Source of the DNA: Streptomyces sp. NRRL WC-3618
Lineage (GTDB): Bacteria; Actinomycetota; Actinomycetes; Streptomycetales; Streptomycetaceae
Length of the DNA stretch: 14,370 nt
Direction: 5' to 3'
Assembly (NCBI RefSeq): GCF_001280005.1
Contig: NZ_LGDW01000081.1
Span: 1 to 14,370 of the forward strand
Positions within the stretch are counted from its first letter, which is position 1; each line of letters begins with the position of its first letter. Positions 1-6,051 of this stretch are shown here, in pieces. Under the pieces are notes generated by a model. It did no database searches and was not told where the DNA came from. It saw only the letters and a program-made list of their open reading frames with translations. The translations under genes and the position numbers were made by a program.

Positions 1-1219
1 TGGTCCGCTGAGGCGGGGAAGGCGGTCGCTTCGTTGTAGCGGATGCGTTTGGTGAGGCAGTGGTGGAGGCAGCCGATCATGCGGTTGAAAAGGTTGCGCT
101 GGGCCGCGGTGTGGCGGTCTCCGTCGTTGCGTCGCCGGTCATAGTGGGTCTTGGCGCCGGGTGAGGCGGTCAGGGCGGAGAATGCCCATACGTAGCCGAC
201 GGAGGCCAGGCGCTGGTTCTTGACCCGGCGAGCCATGACCGTGACGCTCTTGCCGGACGCTCGTGTGACTGGTGCGGCCCCGGCGTATGCCTTCAGGGCT
301 TTGGCGTCGGCGAAGCGGGATCGGTCGTCGCCGATTTCGGCAAGCACTCGGGCGCCGGTCAGTGCGCCGAGCCCTGGAAAGCTGGTAATGATCTCGGCGT
401 CGGGGTGCTTCTCAAAGGTCTCCACCGCAGCTTCGGCGAGCTCGTCCGCGCTGGTGCAGGCGGCCTCCAGCTTGCGCAGTAAGGTCGCCGTCTGGAGTTC
501 CATTGCCTGTTCGACCAACGGGAGTTGGTGCATCTGCGGGGCGTGCAGGGCGGCATGGAGCCGCTCGGTTTCGGCCTCGATGCTGCGTTTGCGCCCGGCC
601 TTCTTGATCAGAGATCGCAGCTGGGCTCGGGTGAGAGCAGCCGCCCGGGCCGGGGTCGGAGCTGTGGCCAAAATGGTGCGGGCGATCGGCGAACACAGTC
701 CATCCCGCAGCGGCTGGGTGGCGGTCAGGGAGGCTGGGAAGTACTCGCGCAGGTGGGAGCGGAGCTTGTTGCCGGCCTGTGTTCGGTCCCAGACGGCGTC
801 CTGCTGGGCCCGGGCCAGCACGGCGATGGCCTGGACGAGCTCGGAGTCTTCCGGCAACGGGCGGTGGGCTGCGGTGTCCGTGCGCAGGATGTTCGCCAGG
901 ACCATCGCGTCGAGTTGGTCGGACTTCTTGCGGGTGACCGCGTGCCGTTCGCGATAGCGGGCGGCGGCCATCGGGTTGATCGCGTAGACGGGGCGCTTCG
1001 TTGCGCGGAGGCAGGCCACCAAGAGGCCGCGGGAGGTCTCGATCGCCACGGGGATCGGTGTTTTCTCGCTGTCACCGTGTTCGGTGAGCAGGTCGAGCAG
1101 CTGTTGCAGGCCCGTGAGGTCGTCGCTGATGCGGGCTTTGGCCAGTAGGGCTCCGTCCTGTTGACGAGGGCGACGTCGTGATGGTCGCTGGCCCAGTCGA
1201 TGCCACCGAACGCTCTCAC
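1..1219 (-). pseudogene. IS110-family transposase, frameshifted, last codons beyond the window edge
   Basis: The reading starts with GTG at 1219 and gives VRAFGGIDWASDHHDVALVN, the N-terminus of IS110-family DEDD transposases, which act with a bridge RNA. After codon 19 the frame breaks near 1160. Read one base out, the homology resumes at once (DGALLAKARISDD) and stays open to position 1. Visible motifs are the first Asp in GIDWA, Glu in AIETSRG, two Asp in KKSDQLDA, and in the C-terminal domain FPGLGALTGARVLAEIGDD and the catalytic-serine region TRASGKS. The visible end, ATAFPASAD, is probably only a few codons from the normal stop. The likely cause is one missing base (a G between plus-strand 1160 and 1161), which would restore VNQDG. 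The start codon directly abuts IS1380 coding sequence, so the element's 5' non-coding end, where the IS110 group encodes its bridge RNA, is missing. It is therefore probably immobile. Confidence 0.85.
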
Positions 1220-2388
1220 GCAGGCCGGTGTCGCGGGCGTTTTCGGATGCGGTCCACGCAGCGGGCCCGGCGGCGGTGACGCAGTTCGAGGTCGGCGAGC
1301 TGGCCGCCCTTGGTGTTGGTTGCGAAGCAGGTCAGCCGCAGTCCGTCGAGGTCGGTGAAGCGCAACTGGGCGCCGGGGTGCGGCCGTTCCTTGCGGACGA
1401 TCAGCCGCATGCCCGTGGGCCAGGTGCTCAGGTCGGGCATGTCGGTGATCTCCGCGACCCAGGCGCTGGCCCGCTCGGTGCCGCCGGCGTCGTAGGCGGG
1501 TGTCCATGCCTTCTTCGGGATCTTCAGGTGGACGGCCTGGTGGATGGTGTCGGTGATGGTCGTGCCGACGGAATACGACAGCCACCGTCCCCGCCGGGAG
1601 AGCCAGTCGGGGAAGGCGTGGGTGCCGCCGGCGGAGTCGGTGCGGATCAGTGTCTGCCGTCCCCGCCGCAGGTGTCCGGGGAGTTGGGCCAGGGCGAGCC
1701 CAGTGGTGGTGATGTGATCGCTCGCGGTGTTGGAGCCTGCGTTGCCGGGCCGCAGCAGCGCGGCCACCGGTTCCCCGGACCCGGCCTGGCCGTGGTCGGC
1801 GAACGCGACGAGAGGGTGATGGCCGTAGGTCTTCTTCCAGGTCGCGGTGGCGTCCTGCTTGTCGGAGTGGGCGAGGACGAGCACGCCGTCGATGTCCACG
1901 GTCACCTGCCCGTCGGCGGCCGGACCGTCCGCCCCGGCCAACTCCCAGTCGCGCGAACGCACTTCGGCCCGCGCTGACCGGATTGCTGGGAGTGCCTTCG
2001 GTCCGGCTGCGGCCAGGGCGTCGATGAGCCGGGAGACCGTGGGGTCGGACGCCACCGGGCCGAACACGTCGGGCTCGGCCCGCAGCATGGCGACATCGGC
2101 GAGGCAGTCCCCGCCCAGAGCTGTTGCGAGCGCGACATCCAGCAGGACCTTGCCCGGGTCGTGCATGGCCCGGGGCTTGCGCCACGGCGACAGTGCCGCC
2201 GATATCGCCCCGTCCAGGCCCACCTTGCGGACCGTCTCGACCAGCAGCACCGCCCCGGCCTGCGAGACCGTCCCGCGGCCACCGCCCCCGGCGCGGACAC
2301 GCGGGTACAACCCGATACGCCGAGAGTGCTTCTTTCCGTGCAACCAACAGGATCCTAGACAAGTCCCATCGTTGCAGGTCACGAGCAA
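1216..2388 (-). CDS. IS1380-family transposase, C-terminally truncated
   Basis: This DDE transposase of the IS1380 family is recognised from YPRVRAGGGGRGTVSQAGAVL near the N-terminus, DCLADVAMLRAEPDVFG, SDPTVSRLIDAL, VDIDGVLVLAHSDK (first catalytic Asp), RPGNAGSNTASDHI, LIRTDSAGGTH (second Asp) and the late RKERPHPGAQLRF and LADLELRHRRRAR segment. It has 390 codons, while full-length relatives have roughly 460. Near 1235-1240 an AAAA run holds one base more than expected: the conserved RNARDTGLR lies in the next frame, so the last eight residues are out of frame. Homology then stops, and the TGA overlaps the GTG of the IS110 gene (GTGA). The start is uncertain: 2388 is a TTG, and family alignment suggests that translation could begin 50-80 bases further in, just before RIGLYPRVR. 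The catalytic core is intact, but the C-terminus and right end are gone, so it is probably inactive. Confidence 0.88.
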   Translation of the reverse strand: MLVTCNDGTCLGSCWLHGKKHSRRIGLYPRVRAGGGGRGTVSQAGAVLLVETVRKVGLDGAISAALSPWRKPRAMHDPGKVLLDVALATALGGDCLADVAMLRAEPDVFGPVASDPTVSRLIDALAAAGPKALPAIRSARAEVRSRDWELAGADGPAADGQVTVDIDGVLVLAHSDKQDATATWKKTYGHHPLVAFADHGQAGSGEPVAALLRPGNAGSNTASDHITTTGLALAQLPGHLRRGRQTLIRTDSAGGTHAFPDWLSRRGRWLSYSVGTTITDTIHQAVHLKIPKKAWTPAYDAGGTERASAWVAEITDMPDLSTWPTGMRLIVRKERPHPGAQLRFTDLDGLRLTCFATNTKGGQLADLELRHRRRARCVDRIRKRPRHRPA

Positions 2389-2442
2389 CTCTCCGTTTAT
2401 TTGATCAAGGCATGGACACTCATGAAAGCGCGAGGTTAGCCC
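2300..2442 (-). repeat. IS1380 5' terminal region (copy A of a diverged direct repeat)
   Basis: This is the upstream end of the IS1380 element. It shares two blocks with 7515-7687 in the same orientation: aagtcc(c/t)atcgtt(g/c)cag(g/c)tc at 2361-2380 versus 7601-7620, and ctc(a/g)tgaaagc(g/c)(c/t)gaggttagccc at 2419-2442 versus 7664-7687. The outer limit of the element is probably close to 2442. The exact inverted repeat and target duplication cannot be fixed, because the other end of this copy is missing. Confidence 0.6.
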
Positions 2443-2515
2443 TTGCCTGCGGTGACCGTGAGGTGGACGTCACGTTGCCGTACTTACTGCAGGTGGAAAG
2501 GTGTCCGGCGTAGTG

Positions 2516-2530
2516 TCCTGCGCAGCAGGA
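2516..2530 (-). terminator. short hairpin after the small Ig-like gene
   Basis: The sequence is a perfect 6-bp stem with a 3-base loop (TCCTGC-GCA-GCAGGA), 48 bases beyond the stop of the minus-strand gene at 2579. No T-run follows, which is usual in streptomycetes. It is only a candidate terminator. Confidence 0.3.
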
Positions 2531-2578
2531 GAGAACGCGTGCCCTTGCCGGGTCAGTGCCGCTGAGCCGTCAGGAGAG

Positions 2579-3070
2579 TCAGTGCACTTCGATGTTGTTG
2601 TTGATGTCGCCGACCGTGAAACCGATCAGGCCGCCGCAGGCGAGAAGGCAGAACCCGTTCGCAGGTGGCGTGGGGGGGACGGGTACGGGCACCGCTGAGA
2701 CCACGACGGTGGTCGTGTTGCTCGAAGCGAAGCAGTTGTCGTTCCCGTTGTATGCGGCCGTGATGGTGTGAGTGCCGGTGGTGGTGAAGGATGTGGTGTG
2801 CTCCGCTTGTCCGTTGGTGCTGACGGGCACGGTGTCCAGGAGGTCGCCCCCGTCGAAGAACGTCACGCCGAGACCTCCAGTGGGATCGTCCGCACAGGTG
2901 ACGGTCGCGGTCAGTGTCACGGATACCCCGACGTTTGCCGCTGGGGGTGACGCCGTGACCGTCGTCGTCGAGTCGACGGCTGCCGCTGCCGGTGAAGCGA
3001 GGCTCACGACGGCGGCCAGCGCCAGGATGGTGCCGGTCTTCCACATTCTTCGGTCTTGCCAACGTCTCAC
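2579..3070 (-). CDS. small secreted bacterial Ig-like domain protein
   Basis: The protein has 163 residues. The GTG at 3070 was chosen because AAGGAG lies 8 bases upstream; MWKTG at 3046 is an alternative. Residues 1-30 form a signal peptide: basic start RRWQDRR, hydrophobic stretch TGTILALAAVVSLA and an SPAAAA cleavage region. Residues 33-125 form one bacterial Ig-like domain of the Big_3 type, with VTLTATVTC, GVTFFDGGDLLDTVPV and the strand-pair motif GTHTITAAYNGNDNC. Cys59 and Cys113 could form the core disulfide. A Pro-rich linker (residues 128-136) leads to an odd hydrophobic tail with Cys141 and Cys145, ending GFTVGDINNNIEVH. The protein is probably exported and held at or near the cell surface; its role is unknown. 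It is transcribed in the same direction as the two TIG genes upstream, 300 bases after the nearer one, and has its own candidate promoter. Confidence 0.85.
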   Translation of the reverse strand: MRRWQDRRMWKTGTILALAAVVSLASPAAAAVDSTTTVTASPPAANVGVSVTLTATVTCADDPTGGLGVTFFDGGDLLDTVPVSTNGQAEHTTSFTTTGTHTITAAYNGNDNCFASSNTTTVVVSAVPVPVPPTPPANGFCLLACGGLIGFTVGDINNNIEVH

Positions 3071-3148
3071 GGTTTCGACTCCTTGATCGGTCAGGGCGGA
3101 GATCTGCCACGACTGGACGAGGAGGGTCACGTTACGCCTGGGTTTGCC

Positions 3149-3177
3149 ATATTTCGTTGATGTTTGGGACTAGTCAA
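3149..3177 (-). promoter_or_regulatory. candidate promoter for the small Ig-like gene
   Basis: On the minus strand TTGACT (3177-3172) is followed after 17 bases by AAATAT (3154-3149). This fits a vegetative-type promoter about 75 bases upstream of the GTG at 3070. It lies in an AT-richer patch. The rest of the gap to 3370 shows nothing convincing. Confidence 0.4.
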
Positions 3178-3370
3178 CCCGCTTGGGCCAGAGGTGCGGG
3201 GGAGCGGGGAGCACGGTTCCCAGCGGGACGGCTGTGCGCAACGCTCCCTTCGTATGTCGGCAGGCTCGCCCGGCGTCGAAGCAGTCGTGCGGACCAGGAG
3301 CGAGAGCCGGCGGAGGACCTTTGGGGGAGAGGTCACGGCCCGTGTTGCCCGAAGGGTTGCGAGAGCGGAT

Positions 3371-4426
3371 CTAGATCAGGGGAGCGGCGACACGCGTGTA
3401 GGTGAGGGAGCTGCTGGTGCCGCCGATCGTGGTCACGTTGACGGAAACGGGGCCGGGAGCCCCCGCTGGGGCGATCGCCGCAACCGTGGTGTCGGACAGC
3501 ACGTTGAAGGCCGCGGGTGCGGCACCGAAGTGGACGGCGATCGTGGTGGCCAGGCCACTGCCGGTGAGAGTGACGCCGGCTCCGGCGTCGGTGGGCCCCT
3601 GTGCGGGGGTGAGGGAGCTGAGGACCGGTGAAGTCACGTAGGTGTAGATGACGGAGTTGCTGATGCCGCCCGGGCCGGTGACGGTCACGGCGACGGAGCC
3701 CGCTCCTGCGGGGGCGACGGCGGTGATCTGGGTGGCGGAGTTGACGGTGTAGCTGGTGGCGGGTGTGCTGCCGAAGGTGACAGCCGTCGCCCCGGTGAGG
3801 TTGGCCCCGCTGAGGACGACGGTGGTGGCGCCCGAAGACGGTCCCTGGCTCGGCGACACGGTGGTGACGGTGGGCGCGTTGAGGTAGAAGAAGTAGACGG
3901 GACCGGTCGTACCGCCGGGCGTGGTGACGGTGACGGGTACGGCACTTGTTCCCGCGGGGGCGACGGCGGTGATCTGGGTGGGGGAGTTGACGGTGTAGCT
4001 GGTGGCGGGTGTGCTGCCGAAGGTGACGGCCGTGGCCCCGGTGAGGCCGGTCCCGGTGAGGATCACGGTGGTGCCGCCCGAAGACGGCCCCTGGCTCGGC
4101 GACACGGTGGTCAGGGAGGGTTGTGCCGCGTAGGCATAAGAGACCGCGTTGCTGGTTCCGCTGGGGTTTTTGACGGTCACGGCAACGGTGCCGGTTCCGG
4201 ACGGGGCTACCGCGGTGATCTGCGTCGAGGAGTCGACCGTGTAGCCGAGGGCTGCTTTGGTGCCGAACATGACAGCGGTGATTCCGACGAAACCGCTGCC
4301 GTTCAGGACGACGTTGTTGCTGCCTGCCGCAGGGCCCGTACCGGGTACGACCGAGGTGAGAACGGGAACGGCGGCGATGACGGCGGTGGGCCGGACCGCT
4401 CCTGCCGCGGGTGCGCTGTCTTTCAC
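3371..4426 (-). CDS. IPT/TIG domain protein, four tandem domains, no signal peptide
   Basis: The protein has 351 residues. The GTG start at 4426 has GGAG six bases upstream. After a short Ala/Pro-rich leader of about 20 residues it is made of four IPT/TIG immunoglobulin-like domains (about residues 21-103, 104-185, 186-267 and 268-349). Each follows the plan SP-x-QGP-SSG-TTV-x-LTG-x-LTGATAVTFG, then TQITAVAP, then VTVTTPGGT. Domains 2 and 3 are near copies at DNA level. No signal peptide, transmembrane segment, sortase motif or cysteine is visible. TIG domains usually mediate protein or carbohydrate binding in surface or phage-tail proteins. The ligand here is unknown, and it is unclear how the protein would leave the cell. 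It lies 209 bases downstream of a related TIG gene on the same strand, with a hairpin between them, so the two may be separate transcripts. Confidence 0.87.
   Translation of the reverse strand: MKDSAPAAGAVRPTAVIAAVPVLTSVVPGTGPAAGSNNVVLNGSGFVGITAVMFGTKAALGYTVDSSTQITAVAPSGTGTVAVTVKNPSGTSNAVSYAYAAQPSLTTVSPSQGPSSGGTTVILTGTGLTGATAVTFGSTPATSYTVNSPTQITAVAPAGTSAVPVTVTTPGGTTGPVYFFYLNAPTVTTVSPSQGPSSGATTVVLSGANLTGATAVTFGSTPATSYTVNSATQITAVAPAGAGSVAVTVTGPGGISNSVIYTYVTSPVLSSLTPAQGPTDAGAGVTLTGSGLATTIAVHFGAAPAAFNVLSDTTVAAIAPAGAPGPVSVNVTTIGGTSSSLTYTRVAAPLI
3710..3865. repeat. TIG-domain coding repeat, copy 1
   Basis: This 156-base stretch recurs at 3956-4111 with about a dozen mismatches by eye. The offset is 246 bases, exactly 82 codons, so the repeat is an in-frame duplication of one TIG domain. 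Confidence 0.8.
3956..4111. repeat. TIG-domain coding repeat, copy 2
   Basis: This is the partner of 3710-3865, encoding the equivalent part of domain 2. Most differences fall in a short patch around strands LTG-TGLTG versus LSG-ANLTG. Confidence 0.8.
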
Positions 4427-4519
4427 GGTGTCTCCGTAGAGTGTCGGGCGGGCCCGGGAGGGCCGAAGAGAGAGCTGACGGGCTGCCCTGCCTCGGCCTC
4501 CTGGCGGGCGGGCAGTGGG

Positions 4520-4555
4520 GCCCCCGGCCCAGGGTGGGGTTTCCGGGCCGGGGGC
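4520..4555 (-). terminator. strong GC hairpin between the two TIG genes
   Basis: The hairpin has a perfect 11-bp stem, GCCCCCGGCCC (4520-4530) with GGGCCGGGGGC (4545-4555), and a 14-base loop. It lies 80 bases beyond the stop of the TIG gene at 4636 and 94 bases upstream of the next start. No T-run is present. It could end the upstream transcript or reduce read-through. Confidence 0.55.
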
Positions 4556-4600
4556 TTGGGGCGGACGGGCCCTGGTGGGCTATGGCGTCCGCTCCGGACG

Positions 4601-4630
4601 GGCCGGCCGCTGAGGGGCCGGCCGCTGAGG
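4601..4630. repeat. 15-bp perfect tandem repeat
   Basis: GGCCGGCCGCTGAGG occurs twice head to tail (4601-4615, 4616-4630), starting 5 bases past the stop codon of the minus-strand TIG gene. Each unit contains the palindrome GGCCGGCC. Confidence 0.85.
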
Positions 4631-4635
4631 GGCGG

Positions 4636-5379
4636 TCAGATGCCGGGGCCGGCGATGTAGGTGAACGCGTCCGCGAGGATCGCGCTGCCTGCGTCGTTGG
4701 TCACGACGACATCGACGGGACCACCGGTGCCGGGAGGCGTGACGGCCGACACCGAGGTGTCGGAGATCACGGTGAACGGTGCCGGGTTGCCGTCGAAGGT
4801 GACCTGGTTGGTGCTGGTGAAGCCGGTGCCGGTCAGGGTCACCGCGGTGCCGCCGGACTCCGGTCCCTCTGCCGGGACGACCGCCGTCACCGTCGGCGCG
4901 GCGACGTAGGTGTATGAGAGCCCGTTGTTGGTGCCGCCGGCCGTGGTGACGCTGACGCCGACCGAGCCGGCCGCACCGGCCGGTGCGACGACCGTGAGCT
5001 TGCTGTCGGACACCACCGTCGGCACCGCGGTGTTGGCACCGAAGGAGACGCTGGTGGCACTGGAGAATCCGGTGCCGTTGATGGTGATGACGTCGCCGCC
5101 CGCGGTCGACCCGAAGGACGGGCTGAGGGACTGCTTGAACGGCGCCCCGACGTAGTAGAACGGGATCGGGTTGCTCGTCCCTCCCGGGGTGGTCACGGTG
5201 ACGCCGACCGCTCCGGTGCCGGAGGGGGAGACCGCAGTGACCGTGGTGGGCGAGACGTTGGTGACGGAGGTGGCGAGTCGGGTACCGAAGCGCACAGCTG
5301 TGGTGCCGCTGAGGCTGGTGCCGGTGATCGTGACGGTTGTGCCGCCGCCGCTGGATCCTTGGTTCGGGCTGATAGGCAT
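4636..5379 (-). CDS. IPT/TIG domain protein, three tandem domains, no signal peptide
   Basis: The protein has 247 residues. The ATG at 5379 has a strong ribosome site (GAGGAGGA at 5393-5386, six bases upstream), so the start is secure. The first TIG domain begins at residue 2 (PISPNQGSSGGGTTVTITG), leaving no room for a signal peptide. Three domains follow each other at about residues 2-78, 79-160 and 161-243, each ending in a YYV or YTY(V/I) strand. No cysteine or transmembrane segment is seen. It is divergent from the gene at 6052, whose product begins almost identically (PNQGSTGGG), so the two are probably diverged paralogues of one cassette. Short TIG-only proteins beginning this way are common in Streptomyces. 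Their function is unassigned, and structural or adhesive roles are inference. Confidence 0.87.
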   Translation of the reverse strand: MPISPNQGSSGGGTTVTITGTSLSGTTAVRFGTRLATSVTNVSPTTVTAVSPSGTGAVGVTVTTPGGTSNPIPFYYVGAPFKQSLSPSFGSTAGGDVITINGTGFSSATSVSFGANTAVPTVVSDSKLTVVAPAGAAGSVGVSVTTAGGTNNGLSYTYVAAPTVTAVVPAEGPESGGTAVTLTGTGFTSTNQVTFDGNPAPFTVISDTSVSAVTPPGTGGPVDVVVTNDAGSAILADAFTYIAGPGI

Positions 5380-5751
5380 GAGTGTTCCTCCTCGCTCGGA
5401 ATGCGGTACATTGCCGAGCAGTGATGGGATGTCGGTCCGCTTACGTCCCGGATGAGAGCGAGCCGGCTCTCGTGTCCACTGGCCAAGTGGCGTCTCGATG
5501 GCCTTGCGCCGATGCCTGGTCGACGGTCTGCAGCCGTCGGCGCTGTGCGCAGGGCCTGTCGAGAATCACGACCTGTCAGGCGTCAGCTGCCGCCTGATCA
5601 AGGGCTTGCCTGCATCTGTTTGCGGACTCGAATGCCGCTGTTACGGACATGAGCATCAACCCAGCAGAGTGACAGGCCGACAAGGCTTTCGTCATAGATT
5701 CAGCCGTCCAGGTGAGCGCCACGGTGTGAAAACGGGGCGTACCGGCGGCGT

Positions 5752-5779
5752 ATTGACGAAAATCTGTTCATATGTCAAT
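5752..5779. promoter_or_regulatory. inverted repeat ATTGAC-N16-GTCAAT
   Basis: The arms are perfect 6-base complements spaced 16 bases apart in the AT-rich core of the divergent region. The left arm includes TTGACG, and read on the minus strand the right arm gives TTGACA, so each could also serve as a -35 element. It is a candidate operator or overlapping divergent promoter pair. Confidence 0.35.
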
Positions 5780-5780
5780 T

Positions 5781-5808
5781 CATTGCAACACCCGAGAGTG
5801 TTGCGGTG
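5781..5808. promoter_or_regulatory. stem-loop in the divergent region
   Basis: The stem CATTGCAACAC / GTGTTGCGGTG has 11 pairs, two of them G-U, with a 6-base loop CCGAGA (5792-5797). The inner 7 pairs are perfect. It lies 244 bases upstream of the gene at 6052, so it may be a leader structure or a terminator for transcription entering from either side. Confidence 0.4.
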
Positions 5809-5914
5809 ACGAAGCCGGGGCCCAGCGAACGGCCGTGTTCTGACGCGGAAATGATCGCCGCGCGGCACCGCAGTGGCGGCTGGATACGCGCCTGCGAACA
5901 CGTACCTCTTTCGG

Positions 5915-5941
5915 GTGACATATGCCCCCCACTCTTGTCAC
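5915..5941. promoter_or_regulatory. inverted repeat GTGACA-N15-TGTCAC
   Basis: The 6-base arms are perfect complements 15 bases apart, 111 bases upstream of the ATG at 6052. It shares the core TGAC...GTCA with the repeat at 5752-5779 at nearly the same spacing, which suggests one regulator could bind both. Confidence 0.35.
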
Positions 5942-6051
5942 GTCGCGTGGGCAGTGGGCTACTCCGAAGAGGGGAACCACTGCGGTCATCGGTGCAGGGA
6001 CCGGCCGACGACGCAGCCCGCCGATCGGCCGACAGACTCAGGGAGCACCCC

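Larger units (their letters stand above)
5380..6051. promoter_or_regulatory. divergent intergenic control region between the TIG genes
   Basis: This 672-base gap separates the divergent starts at 5379 and 6052. Open frames here look like noise and none has a recognisable product. The middle (5750-5790) is AT-rich compared with its surroundings and carries a TTGAC-containing inverted repeat, followed by a hairpin and, 140 bases on, a second inverted repeat; these are listed separately. GGGAG at 6041-6045 is the ribosome site for the gene at 6052. Near 5453-5470 a short GAGAGC/GCTCTC dyad is also seen. No single promoter stands out. Confidence 0.5.

Noticed and set aside
220..1148. Plus-strand frames of 245 and 207 codons over the IS110 gene
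   Set aside because: These are antisense shadows; the minus strand has continuous IS110 conservation here.
725..2362. A 545-codon minus-strand frame spanning both transposases
   Set aside because: Most of it is the out-of-frame shadow of IS1380. Only the stretch around GGIDWASDHHDVALVN is real IS110 protein, after which the frame is wrong. It is an artefact of the frameshifts.
2579..2660. A chaplin-like assembly domain at the end of the small Ig-like protein
   Set aside because: The Cys spacing and the missing chaplin GN-x-V motifs do not fit; only a loose resemblance in hydrophobicity remains.
3710..4111. A CRISPR-like or intergenic repeat array
   Set aside because: There are only two long repeats, 82 codons apart, in frame within a TIG gene. 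They are protein-domain repeats.
5806..6051. An N-terminal extension of 82 codons on the ice-binding-like protein
   Set aside because: It is Arg/Ser-rich, contains no signal peptide and lacks domain similarity. The ATG at 6052 has a good ribosome site and begins like its paralogue at 5379.
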